A DNA stretch of 64,000 nucleotides from the NCBI GenBank assembly GCA_977017575.1, contig CDRNVI010000144.1, forward strand, positions 248,001 to 312,000, given 5' to 3'. Within the stretch, counting starts at the first letter, position 1; each line of letters opens with the position of its first letter. The notes beneath the pieces are model-generated. The model saw nothing but the letters and a program-made list of their open reading frames with translations. It ran no database searches and was not told where the DNA came from. Made by a program: the position numbers and the translations under genes. Origin of the DNA: Paramoeba atlantica (Eukaryota; Discosea). This document shows positions 51,438-63,641 of the stretch, piece after piece.

Positions 51438-52640
51438 ACTATTTTTTTTCCAAAAAAAAAGACTATTTTTCTCTTTTCCAAATCCAAAGAAATGGGAAAG
51501 AAAAAAACCTCTTCGAAAAGAATTCAAAGTATTTCATCAATTTTTTGTTATCAAAAAAATAAGTTTTTTGTTTTTCGTTAGAATTCAATTTTCCAACAAA
51601 GAAATCCTCTTTGCAATTTCTCATTGAACCTCTTCATGAAATAATTTGAAAACAAATGTATTCTGTTTCCAAGTTTTCAAAAGAGAGAGAAATAAACTGA
51701 AAGAAAAAGATTATTCTTTTTATTTTTTTTTTATTTCCAGAAAAGGAAAAGAAAAAAAAGAAAAGAAGAAAAATGATTTTCTTATTCAGAAATTGAAGTT
51801 GGTTGTTTTTTCTGTCTTTTTAATCAACAAAAAAATCACCTTCCACAAATTCAATTTTGTTTTGTTTCAAAATTTGAAACAGACAAAATAAAAAATAACT
51901 CCCACATTTTTTTTGAAATTTTATTGTCTGAAGTTACAAACAACTTCAAGCAAAAAATGTCACAAAAATGTCCGAGATATTTTTCAATGAAAAGAGATCC
52001 AAACAGAACTGAGATTGACCTTTTAAACTCGATTCAAATCTGTTTTTACTCTCTTTTCTTAATATAGACATTACAAAAAGTCACGATTGAATAGGACTAT
52101 GTTTTCCTTCCATTTACAATAAGAGAGAGCATCTATGAGGTATGTAACCCTCTGAGAAGAAAGAGCAGCTTTTTTGACCCAGAAAAGCTAATTTTGGAGT
52201 TCTAAAAAAGTGGACCAATCAAATAATGCCACGTCATTTCTTTACTTACCCATTTTTTCCCCCAAAAAGTCTTATTTTATTCTTCTTTGTTCTTTCCTTT
52301 GAACAACCCTTTTTTTGTTCTTTCACCTCTCAACTCATGAGTTTGCTTTTCCCTTTTCCTTTCTCTTTGTATCAAAAAAGAATTTCCACAAAAAGTTCAA
52401 AGGAAATCACAAACCCCCACACACACCACTCCACACACCACACACTATGAAAAACAAAAAAAAATTGAGAATGAAATCAAGAATTTAATTTGAAAAGAGA
52501 ACAAAACACTTTTTTATTTCTTCAACATAACAAGTGAGCTTTGTGAAATTTGTTTTTGTGTGGTGTGGCCAAGGGGGGGGGTAGTAGAGAAACACTCCTC
52601 TTTTATCCACACTCAAACCCACAACAACATTCAAATTGAG
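51438..52640. other. 5' flank of the rDNA unit; external spacer and promoter region
   Basis: This AT-rich stretch must hold the 5' external transcribed spacer and polymerase I promoter of the minus-strand rRNA unit, but I cannot place them. Short low-complexity frames exist; none is credible. A CACACCAC-rich patch lies at 52410-52445 and a G-run at 52570-52580. Confidence 0.45.
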
Positions 52641-52648
52641 GGTGGGTC

Positions 52649-53347
52649 CATCATTTTAAGAAAAAGAAAGGAAGAAAAAAGAAGAGGAAAAAAAAAAGAA
52701 GAGGAAAAAAAAAAAAGTTTCATCTGGCAACACAAAAGAGAACAAAGCAGGCTGTGTGTATTGTGTGTTATATATGTAATCCATATCTTTCCACATAACT
52801 CATCCTCACTCCTTTGAAAAATGTTCCAAAGAGGCTGTAACATTTGTTTCTGTGAACAAATATTAAAGCCTTTTTCGTTTTTTTTTACAATATATCCATT
52901 GCAAATTTACCACCCCCACCCAAAACCAAAATACACCTTGACCCTCTCCTATTTTATTCCATTCCTACCTTGTCAACACAACCCCACCCCTCCAATATTT
53001 AACCACCCCCACAATTATCCATATTATCCAACAGGGTTGACCCATCCAAAGAAAAATAGAAGAAAAATAGAAGAAAATAGAAGAAAAAAAGAAGAAAAAA
53101 AGAAGAAAAATAAAAAAAAAATGAATAAATAAAAAATTACCAACCCAAACCAGTGTGTGGGGTTACCATCAAAAAACAGCAAACACAACACACACACACA
53201 CAAACACAACAATATTAACAACCAATTTACAAGAACAAATAAAAATATCCACAACTAAAAATCAAACAACAACAACAACAACAACAACCCAAGGATAAGA
53301 AGAATATAACAAAAACAACAAAAAATACCAACACATTAAGATCCCTC
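52649..53347. repeat. Tandem duplicated segment, copy A
   Basis: The segment begins CATTTTAAGAAAAAGAAAGG and contains TTTCATCTGGCAACACAA, GTAATCCATAT, TGAAAAATGTTCCAAAGAGG, GAACAAATATTAAAGCC and TTATCCATATTATCCAAC in that order. The same blocks recur in the same order at 53350-54140. The AAATGTT...AACATTT pair inside forms a short hairpin. No credible gene. The end is a GAA and AAC-rich part. Confidence 0.8.
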
Positions 53348-53349
53348 AA

Positions 53350-54140
53350 TCATTTTAAGAAAAAGAAAGGAAAAAAAAGAAAAAGAAAAAAGAAAAAAGA
53401 TGAAAGAAAGAAAGAAAAAAAAAAAAGAAAAGAAAGAGAAAGATCAAAAGAAAGAAAAATTGGGTTCTATTTTCTCTCTTTGGTGTTCCAATCCCAAAAA
53501 AAGATTTCATCTGGCAACACAAGAACTCCCCAATAGAAATCATTTGCTTGCCACCACCATACACTGCAAAAGCAGCTGCTGTGTGTTGTGTGTTATTTAT
53601 GTAATCCATATATATTTCCACCTAACTCATCATCACTACTTTGAAAAATGTTCCAAAGAGGCTGCAACATTTGTTTATGTGAACAAATATTAAAGCCTTT
53701 TTAGTTTTTTTCAATATATATCCATTGCAAGATTACCACCCCAACCCCCCCAAACCAAACCAAAATAGACCTTGCCCCTCTCCTTTTTTATTCCATTCCT
53801 ATACAACCTTGTCAACACAATATCCCACCCCCCCTCCAATATTTAACCACCCCCACAATTATCCATATTATCCAACAGGGGTGACCCATTCAAAGAAAAA
53901 AGAAGAAAAAAAGAAGAAAAAAAGAAGAAAAAGAAAGAAAAATAAATCAATAAATAAAAAATCACCAACCCAAACAGGTGGGAGGGGAACCATCAAAAAA
54001 CAACAAAACACAACATGCAAACACAACAATCTAACAACCAATTTACAAGAACAAATAAAAATATCTCCACCACCAAAAATCAAACAACACAAACAACAAC
54101 CCAAACATAAGAAGAAGAATATAACAAAAACAACAAGAAA
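53350..54140. repeat. Tandem duplicated segment, copy B
   Basis: This is the second copy of the segment to the left, with the same ordered blocks and moderate divergence; it has an additional 30-40 bases between the GGCAACACAA and TGTGTGTTGTG blocks (about 53522-53575). Both copies continue into ACCAACCCAAAC and a CATCAAAAAACA block. Confidence 0.8.
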
Positions 54141-55470
54141 TACCAACACATTAATACACCAACCAACCCACAATTAAAACCAAAAAAATAACCTGATAAT
54201 AATACCACAAATAAAAATACAAAACACCACCATCCAACAAAATAAACAACAAATACAACAACCAACAAAACTTAAAAGAAGGAAAATAGAAAACTCAAAT
54301 GGTGATGATTTTCATTCATCACACAAACAATTAAACAAACAAAGCTCTCTTTCTTTACAATCAACTCAACAACAACAAACAAACAACAATTAATAACAAA
54401 AAAACAACAATTAATAACAAAAAAACCACAATTAATAACAAAAAAAATAACAAGCAAAACAACAACAGCAACAAAACTGGAATAGAACAAATAAAATAAA
54501 ATAACAGCACCTCCAACAATAACTGAACAAACACTGAACCACCCAAACAACCAGGTGTTCAAACCAACAAAGCAATTCACAAAACAAAATAAACAAAACA
54601 ATAAACAAATTAAACAAAAAAGAAAAGAGAAAAACAGAACCTGATGGCTTTTATGGTGTGTGGGTGCAGTAACAAAGGTGGTTACCATCAAAAAACAACC
54701 AAACAACCAAACAAAAACAACCAAACAAAAAACAACCAAACAACCAAACAACAAAATACCAATTACAAATCACACAATAACACAAAAAACAACAAATAAA
54801 AAACAACCAAACAAACAACAATCAGAAGAACTTAAACAGTAACAGAATGACAATAACAACCAACAACCAATAAGATATCAATAACTGCCAACAGCCAACA
54901 ACCAACAACCAACAACCAACAACCAACAACCGACAACCAACAACCAACAACCAATAATAATAAATAATAATTTAAACAGCAACATAAAAATAAAAACAAG
55001 CAATGATGCAAAACAAATAAATAACAACACAACAATATTAACCCCAACCAAATAAACATCAATAACCAAAATCAACAAATCAACAAAATAAAAAAAAAAT
55101 AAAAAAAAAACAAGAAAAGAGAAAAATGAAACCTGATGTTTCGATGGTGTGGGTGCGAAAGTAAACGAGTGTTTTATTCTTTGCTGATAACACACAGAGC
55201 ATTCTCCTTCTGTAACAAAGGTGGTTACCAACAAATACTAATTGCAAATAATAATACAATAACACAACAACAACAAACATGCAAACAAACAACAACACAC
55301 AACAGCAATAATCAGAAAAAAACTTAAACAGTAATGGGATGACAATAACAACAACCATCAAGAAAATAACAACAACAACCAAACAATAACAACAGCAACC
55401 AATCAACCAATCAACCACAAAACAAATATCAACAACCAAAAACAAAAAAGGGAGAAAAGGGTGTGCCCAA
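54141..55470. repeat. AAC/CCAACAA-rich repeats with conserved islands
   Basis: AAC-type repeats, including eight CAACCAA-type 7-mers at 54895-54955, surround two similar islands: CCTGATGGCTTTTATGGTGTG with GTAACAAAGGTGGTTACCA (54640-54690; written in parts) and CCTGATGTTTCGATGGTGTG with the same GTAACAAAGGTGG block (55130-55230). Both islands recall those at 1-85, 620-720 and 36230. Frames on the minus strand are Val/Leu/Phe/Cys runs and not credible. Confidence 0.65.
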
Positions 55471-57158
55471 AAAGAGGAGGAAGAAGGAAGGGCAAAAAAG
55501 AACAACAAAAAAAAAATCGGTTGCCACAAACACCCTCCCTCCTCTTTTAAATAACAAGAGGGGAGTGTTACTTTTCTTATCTTCCTGAGGTTGTGGAGAG
55601 GTGGTTCCACACAAACAAATCAAAACAAAAATGGGAAATTACCAAACAGACCCAGGGAGATGCCACCATTGTCATGTCGAAACCCCCAACAACAACAAAA
55701 AAGAAAACACAATAAGGAAAAAAGATCAAACAAACAAACAAACAAACAAAAGCAAAAAAAAAAAGAAAGAGAAACAAAAAAGGATATATGGATATTTTCA
55801 CACCTTTCTCTCCTCAAAAAACAGAGATCCATTGTCTTTTGAATAAAAGACATCCCCTCCCCCAAGAGTTATACACTCTTTTTTTAGAGATCAAACAAAG
55901 GAAACAAAGGAAACAAAGGAAACAAAGGAAGAATAACAAGAAAAAAGGGAAAAAGAAGAAAAAAGAAAAACCAAAGAATATAAAACACAAGGCGACAAAA
56001 AAAAAGTGAAAAAATAAACATAAAAAAAAACCTTTAACAAAACTGTTCTCATCTCAAGGATGGGGGGGGTCCCTCCCATGTACTCTCTCCCTCCCTCAGA
56101 TCACTCTTTTGCAACATCATCATCATCCATTGTCATCCATCCATCACCACGCCAGTCCTTCAGTCCCAACCCACCCTGACAAGATACTTCCAGGTGGGCT
56201 GACCATCAAAAAAAAAAATCAAAAATCTTCTCTTTTTTTTCTCTGTCAACAACGAACGAACAGAACACCTTCCTTCCCCTCTTTCTTTCTTTTCCCCCTC
56301 CTCTTTCTCTCTCTCGCTCCTTCCTCAAAAAAAAAGGAGCGGCTTTTGGAGATCTAAATAAAAAAGAGGAAGCGCTATTTTTTAAATTGGGTTCAAAACA
56401 CCCAACATTTTCTTTTTGACTTCCCAAAAAATTAAGAGTTCGTGGCTAAAAAAATTTCTTTTTTTTTTGCGTTTTGCTCTTTCCTCTCTTCTCTTCTCTC
56501 TTCTCTTTCTCTCTCTCTTCTCGTCTTCTCTTTCTCTCTATCAGTGTCCCTTTCTTTTTTCTTTCTTTTTTTCTTTTTTTCTTTCTTTCTTTCTTTCTTT
56601 TCTCTTCAAGAAAATTTTTGATGATGATGCTGAATGGAGAGTTGTTGTTCTCTTCGAACCCTCTTTTACTTCCGCCCAGCCCCCCCCTGTTTTCTTTTTC
56701 TTTTCTTTACTTCTTTTTTTCTTTCTTTTTTCTTTCTTCTTCTTTTTTGTTTTTACCACCAAAAAATCGAGAAGTTTGTGGCTAAATTTTGTTTGGTTTG
56801 TTTGTTTTGTGTTCTCTTTCTCTTTCTTTTTTCTCCCTTTTCTCTCTCTTTTCTCTCCTTTTCTCTCTCTTTTGATTTTTTTTTCTTTTTTTCTTTCTTT
56901 TTTTTTCTCTCTTCTTGAAAGGAATTTTGGTGGTGATATTCAAGCAAGTTCTTCCTTCTCTTCTTTGTCTGTTTTTTCCTTTTCTTTTGGTCTTTTTGTC
57001 ATTCTTTTGAACTCTTACTTTCTTGTTCCTTCTCTTCCTTTCTCTTTTCATTCTTTGTCAGAGTTACTCTTTTCTTCTTTTCTTAAAAAGTAACACTCAG
57101 TGGGAGCGCAAGGGGGGGGGAAACAAACAAAACTCCTTATTACTTGAGTGATTTGATT
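55471..57158. other. Low-complexity flank, no gene recognised
   Basis: The stretch holds an (ACAAAGGAA)n repeat at 55893-55930, AC-rich and purine-rich parts, and from 56460 a TTCTCTTTC pyrimidine tract to 57085. GGAGATCTAAATAAA (56347-56361) matches the GGAGATCTAAATTAAA upstream of the first polyubiquitin gene. Phe/Ser frames over the pyrimidine tract are rejected. Confidence 0.45.
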
Positions 57159-57207
57159 CATACTCTCTGGGTTCTTTGAATTCTCAAATTAGAACCCAGA
57201 AAGAATG
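57159..57207 (+). repeat. Hairpin element copy 5, diverged
   Basis: The left arm CATACTCTCTGGGT is perfect; the right arm is AACCCAGAAAGAATG with two changes. The loop is TCTTTGAATTCTCAAATTAG. Confidence 0.7.
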
Positions 57208-57581
57208 GAGTCTCAAAAACACAAACACCCACGAGGGGAGTTAGACCAGTTTTTTCAAAAAAAAAAAGAAGAATTATAAAAGAAGATTAAAAAGATTGCT
57301 GGTTGATTTGGGTTTTTTACCTTGCCTTTTTGTGCAGTCTTTTTTTTCTTTCTTGTCTTTTGTTTAGTGTGTGTGCAAACTTGCTGAGGGATACACTAAG
57401 AGGGTGTGGATCTTGCCTTCCTTGTGTGTGTGGGATTGCTGCCACAAAGACTGCAACCAAGAAGGGTTGTTTTTCTTTGTGTGTTATTGCTGTTGGGGGT
57501 CTTCCATTGCTGTCAGTTTCCAACACTGAATCCTTCTCTGAATCCTTCTCCAAAGCTGTTTTATATTGGGTATCAAATATC

Positions 57582-57628
57582 CATCCTCTCTGGGTTCCAA
57601 ATTTTCAAATTAGCATCCAGAGAGTATG
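57582..57628 (+). repeat. Hairpin element copy 6
   Basis: The left arm CATCCTCTCTGGGT has one change; the right arm is ATCCAGAGAGTATG. The loop TCCAAATTTTCAAATTAGC matches copy 7 closely. It lies 17 bases before the tRNA-Arg pseudogene region. Confidence 0.8.
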
Positions 57629-57644
57629 AAAAACCCCAAAACAA

Positions 57645-57716
57645 AAACAAGGCCCTCTGATTGATAGGGAGCAGTGCATTGGCCTTCTGAGCTGATAGTT
57701 CTTCACCCCAGGTGCT
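57645..57716 (+). pseudogene. tRNA-Arg (TCT) pseudogene
   Basis: GGCCTTCTGAGCTG (anticodon arm with TCT) and AGGTGCTTTTTTTTTT at the 3' end match the intact tRNA-Arg at 60503. The D-arm region has an insertion (ATTGATAGGGAGCAGTGC against ATTGGTAGCGC) and the T-arm is destroyed (TTCTTCACCCC). Hairpin copy 6 precedes it as hairpin copy 7 precedes the intact gene, so the two arose by duplication of a larger unit. Confidence 0.75.
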
Positions 57717-59586
<1,870 letters not shown>

Positions 59587-59589
59587 AAG

Positions 59590-59595
59590 AAATAA
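59590..59595 (+). promoter_or_regulatory. Poly(A) signal of the second polyubiquitin gene
   Basis: AATAAA begins four bases after the TAA stop, which implies a very short 3'UTR. Confidence 0.6.
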
Positions 59596-59685
59596 AAGAT
59601 ATCTATTTATTTAACGACTTATTTATTGGAAAAAATGAATCAGTTTTTTTTTGAGAATTGCTGAGAGAGAAAGAGAGGAGAAAGG

Positions 59686-59740
59686 ACAGGGAGAACAGGG
59701 AGAACAGGGAGAACAGAGAGGGAGAACAGAGAGAGAGAGG
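59686..59740. repeat. Minisatellite of AGGGAGAAC units
   Basis: Four to five near-identical 9-base units (AGGGAGAAC, later AGAGAGAAC variants) lie in a row between the polyubiquitin gene and the 5S gene. Confidence 0.8.
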
Positions 59741-59832
59741 GAGGTGAGGAGGTTATCTTCTTTTCCAGAAAAAAAAGGGGATGATTCAAAATTTATCATT
59801 TTGTTAAAAGAAGAAAAAAAAGAAGAGAAAGT

Positions 59833-59950
59833 GTCTTCGGTCATACCCAGTTGAAAGCACCCGATCCCATCAGAACTCGGAAGTTAAGCAGCTGTGGGCT
59901 CGGTTAGTAGAATGGTGGGTGACCACATTCGAATCCCGAGTGCTGAAGAC
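59833..59950 (+). rRNA. 5S rRNA: 5S rRNA gene, canonical length
   Basis: The gene starts GTCTTCGGTCATACC and ends GAGTGCTGAAGAC, 118 bases. The internal region reads CAGAACTCGGAAGTTAAGC, matching the usual eukaryotic spacing, so this is the likely functional copy. The 29 bases upstream are identical to those of the copy at 9241 and include TTAAAAG about 28 bases before the start, a TATA-like box. A T-rich terminator follows. Confidence 0.95.
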
Positions 59951-60278
59951 CTTCTCTTTTTTTCTTTTTTTTCTTTCTTTTTTTCTTTTCTTTTTTCTTT
60001 TTTTCTTTTCTCAATTTTCTTCCCCACCAACCTTCTTTTTCTCTGTCTTGATGGTTCGTTCCTGGATCTTTTTTTTTTCTTTTTTCTTCTTTTTTTCTTT
60101 CCCTTTTTTTTTTTTTTTTCATTTTCTTGCTCCTCCATAATTAAAGCTCTATTTTCCCCCCCCCCCCTTCCTCCCTCATTCTCCTTTTCTCAAAAATTTG
60201 TTTTTTTTTCCTTCCCCACAGGGTTCATTTTGTTTTTCATCCCTTTTGTGATTGGGTATATTTTTGTGATCATATATT
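59951..60278. other. Pyrimidine-rich spacer
   Basis: Mostly T/C-rich DNA with a C-run at 60160-60170. No gene. Confidence 0.5.
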
Positions 60279-60324
60279 CATACTCTCTGAGTCCGAATTT
60301 TCAAATTAGCATCCAGAGAGTATG
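60279..60324 (+). repeat. Hairpin element copy 7
   Basis: The left arm CATACTCTCTGAGT and right arm ATCCAGAGAGTATG enclose CCGAATTTTCAAATTAGC. CAGATGAAATCTTCCCAATC follows at 60378, as after copy 4. The tRNA-Arg gene starts 179 bases downstream. Confidence 0.85.
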
Positions 60325-60502
60325 AAACAAATCCAAAAGAAAAAACAAAAAAAAAACTATTATCTCTCTTTTTTTCCAGATGAAATCTTCCCAATCCCCA
60401 TTGGAACAAAAGAATCACAAGCAACAAACCTCCCTCCTCTTGAGACTCCGAGAGAAGAGAGAGAGAAGGACACAAAAAAAATGGAAAATATTTTTCAGAA
60501 AT

Positions 60503-60575
60503 GCACTAGTGGCGCAATTGGTAGCGCATCGGCCTTCTGAGCTGGTGGTTGTGGGTTCGAGTCCCTCCTGGTGCT
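60503..60575 (+). tRNA. trnR-TCT: tRNA-Arg (TCT)
   Basis: The 73-base cloverleaf has acceptor GCACTAG/CTGGTGC with discriminator T, a D-arm GGCGC/GCGC, the anticodon stem TCGGC/GCTGG around CTTCTGA (anticodon TCT) and a T-arm GTGGG TTCGAGT CCCTC with one mismatch. A run of T follows directly as terminator. There is no intron. Confidence 0.9.
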
Positions 60576-61740
60576 TTTTTTTTTCTTTCTTCTCTCACCC
60601 TTTCTCTTTTTTCTTTCTCTCACCTTTTTCTCTTTTTTTTCTTCACTTTTCTCTCTTTTTTCTTTCTCTACTCTCTTTTTTTTTCTTTCTTTCACTCTTT
60701 CTCTCTTTTTTTCTCTCCCTCTCTCTTTTTTTATCTTCTTCTTCTTTTCCTTCCAAATTCCCTTTTCTTTTCTCTCTCTTTTTTGTTTTTCAAAGAGAAA
60801 AGGGGAAAAAAAGGAAAAAGGAAAAAAAAAAGAAAAAAAAGAAGGAAAAAAAAGAAAAAAAGGGAAAAAATAAGAAAAAAAAGGAAAGAAGGAAAAAATG
60901 AAAAAAATGAAAAAAATGAAAAAAATGAAAAAAAAAAAAAGACCTCTTGGTTTGAGCCCCAAGATCACACAACACACCCACCGAGACGGATCCCCTGAAA
61001 AGAAAGGTGCCACAACCTGAGACAGGGAACAACAGCATGAATTGTTTTGGAAAAAGGAGAATGAGAGAAAAAAAAAGGAGGGGACAACTTGAGAAGAGAA
61101 AAGAGTGGGGGGAAATGGGGAAAAAAAGGGAGAAACAAGAAAGAGAGAGAAACGAAAAAAAAAAAAACCAAAAGCAGTTTATTGAGTTTACAAAAAGCAT
61201 CTTCCACGGTTTTCGATGTCCTGAAAAATTAAGGGATCTAAAGCAGCGGTTCAACCGCTTTTTTTGTTTTGGTGAGCAGCAGCACAGGTGACAGAAGAGA
61301 GAGAAGAGAGAAAGAAGAAAGAGAAGAAAGAGAGAGAGAGAGAGGAAAGGGAGGGAAGAGAAGAAAGAGAAGAAAGAGAAGAAAGAGAAGAAAGAGAAGA
61401 AAGAGAAGAAAGAGAAGAGAAGAGAGGAAGAGAGGAAAGAGAAGAAAGAGAAGAGAAGAGAGGAAGAGAGGAAAGAGAAGAGAGAAAGAGAAGAAACTTT
61501 CTTGGAGAAAGGAACTTTGTGTTTGAATCTCTTTTTCCTTTGGTTTCTTTTTTTTTTTACCCTTTTTCCTTCTTTTTTTTTCTTTTTTTCCCCCTGTTTT
61601 CCTTTTTTTTCTTTTCTGTTTCTCTCCTTTTTTTCTTTTCTGCTCTTTGATTTCTTTTTATTGCTGTTTTCGCCAAAAGTTGAATTTAGTTGGTAAACAA
61701 CAATAAATTTCTTTTTAAAAGAAATTTTCTGTTTCTTAAT
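60576..61740. repeat. Pyrimidine, then purine, then GAAGAGAAA tracts; no gene
   Basis: A T/C tract (60576-60790) is followed by an A/G tract (60795-60940) and, from 61290 to 61495, an AGAAGAGAAAG repeat. GGATCTAAA and a perfect AGCGGTTCAACCGCT palindrome followed by T-run lie at 61234-61268. The parts between 60940 and 61290 and after 61500 correspond to 38970-39570, so this is a paralogous segment. Charged or Phe-rich frames are rejected. Confidence 0.6.
61245..61266 (+). other. Perfect palindrome AGCGGTTCAACCGCT with T-run
   Basis: The 15-base palindrome with a single central C is followed by seven T. With GGATCTAAA two bases upstream it repeats the arrangement at 39398-39432. Either a polymerase III-type transcript end or a protein-binding promoter site. 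Confidence 0.4.
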
Positions 61741-62525
61741 CCTTTGTGCGGCGAGTGATGGGTTGAGAAAAAAATGTGAACAAGGCTGATGATTTTAGAC
61801 AGCAGTGAGATTGAATAATACACAATGTGTGATGTGGATCTACCAAGATTACTTTCTTGACTCAAAGTTTAGTGGAAAAAGGAGGTTGGTTGAGTTGAAG
61901 TTGTGGCAGTGGCTGCTCAACATAGAAGTCTTCCTCATCATTGGTTCATTGGCAACAGGATAACTGGGATGAGGAAGGCAATACTGCTTTGGGGGGGGGG
62001 GTTCTTGGAAGAAGGTCTTCATACGATTACTGGGTGGTCGAGATGCAACTGGGCAGTTGAGATAAAGAAGATCCTGAATATATGCTTAAGGAAATGATTC
62101 TCTTGGAGGTTTTTATTCAATTTTTGGTCTGAATGAAGAGACAAATGCCAAACAACAATATCTTATTAGGATATTTTGTGTTCGTTTCCGTTCGGTTCCT
62201 TGTTTGCACGTTTCTGGTTTGACCAAGAGAATCGAAAGAGTTTTGTTTTCGAAGCTGCAAAGGATTTCCGTATTTACACCTCTCCCCCCTTTTTGAAAAA
62301 TCAAGTGTCCTCACTTGGCCAACTCTTCTTGAATTGTTTGTTCGAGTCTGACTGTCAAGGATAGCAAAATAGCAAAATAGCAAAGATAGCAAGGGAAAAA
62401 CCACACGAGTGGAAAGCCCTTGGTTCGAGGGAAAACCAGGACAAACACAGCGCAAAAAACCATCAGGCGTGAAAGTAGAAAAAAAAAATTCGATCTCCTT
62501 TCGCAGTTCCGGAAGATTAGTCTCT
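61741..62525. other. No gene recognised; probable 3' end of the retroelement
   Basis: A 64-residue plus-strand frame (61903-62097) shows no domain. AATAAA on the minus strand lies at 62112-62117 and could end the minus-strand element to the right. A short ATAGCAAA repeat (four units) lies at 62362-62392. Confidence 0.4.
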
Positions 62526-62966
62526 TTATCCCTTCATTTCGAGGTAATTTTCTAATTCATTCCCATGTGAATCTTTCACATCTTCTTCGTACATCCAACG
62601 TTTTTGAATTCTTCCTCTGCCAGTAGGGCCAACAACAAGATATTGATTATATCCATCGTATATTCTTTCTTGGATAATTTGGGTGTCAAATCCCTTATTT
62701 TCTTGTCCAAGGTTTGAATTTGTGGATTGTGTTAATTTTCGTCTTTTTCTGAATTCTCTCAGGAGAATGGTCTCGCGGAGGATTTTATGAATTTCTCTCC
62801 TTGCATTCTCTTTTTCTAAGAGGTAATCTTTCAGAAGTTCAGAGTCTTTTAATTGTTCATGTAAAAACCATTCATATCTTATTTTTCCTGCTGCAGTGGT
62901 GATCTGAACATGATATTTTTTCGGTTGTCCAGAATCATTCTCACTCAGGATTTTGTATTGAAGACT
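62526..62966 (-). pseudogene. Retroelement C-terminal segment, possible chromodomain
   Basis: A minus-strand frame without an early ATG is open for 146 codons to TAA. It is rich in charged residues (LLKDYLLEKENARREIHKIL) and ends ERIYDGYNQYLVVGPTGR, then KRWMYEEDVKDSHGNELENYL. The last part resembles a chromodomain (I....YLV......W...EDL...EL..YL), as found at the end of some Ty3/gypsy integrases. The similarity is weak. It directly follows the protease segment, so reverse transcriptase and integrase would be missing in this copy. Confidence 0.35.
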
Positions 62967-63052
62967 TCAGACGTCCTTTCCCAGGTTCCAACTGGAGGGT
63001 CTCTTCTGATTGTTCCATGGGCTCTAAAGTTATCCATTCAACTGTTTTCAAT

Positions 63053-63641
63053 TCACCAATTTCCCCACAGGTTCTGGAAGAACCGCGGAAATTTGAGAAT
63101 TGTCTTTATTTTTCTGCAAAAAGGGAAAGTCAATGTTTGCCCATGCAACAATTTTCGGAATTCGATTTTTCCTTTATCAAAGTCAAGGACAGCTCCAATC
63201 TTTGAAAGAAATGGAGTTCCAAAAATAATGCTGGAAGAGAGCTCATTTAAGATTGTGAACCCAGTGTCTCCTCCTTTCCCCAGCAGCAATGTCGATTTCA
63301 AGGAGAACTTCCTCCCTTGGTTTGACACTTGTTTTGTTTGCCATAGTGACCTTGCTGCCTTGATATGGTCTTCTCATTCTTGGTACAATGTTTTTAATGA
63401 GCTTTTCTCGACACCACATCAATTCCAGCACCAGAATCACAAAGTGCTTGTATGCATTTTTGATCAACAGTACAAGGGGTGTATGGTTAACACAATTGTT
63501 ATTTATTTGACTCAGTTTCGGAAATACTTCTCTCGTCAAGATCTTCTTGTCAAATATAACAAATCCTTTGTCAGTCAGATTAACCAAAGTGTGATTTGTA
63601 TCCTGTTTCCAAGATCTCTTAGTATTTTTCAGATTTGTCAA
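63053..63641 (-). pseudogene. Retroviral-type aspartic protease of an LTR-like retroelement
   Basis: The minus strand encodes ALCDSGAGIDVVSRKAH (63424-63438 for DSG), the active-site Asp-Ser-Gly motif of retropepsins. About 70 residues later, in another frame, SSSIIFGTPFLSKIGAVLDF matches the conserved I-I-x-G-x-x-F-L block near the protease C-terminus. A leading segment KGFVIFDKKILTREVFPKL precedes it. The protease is split over three frames. Retropepsins mature Gag-Pol proteins; this copy is dead. No reverse transcriptase is seen to its left. Confidence 0.7.

Noticed and set aside
54895..54960. Telomere-like 7-base repeat CCAACAA
   Set aside because: It is short, internal, and grades into irregular AAC repeats; the same composition occurs elsewhere inside the window.
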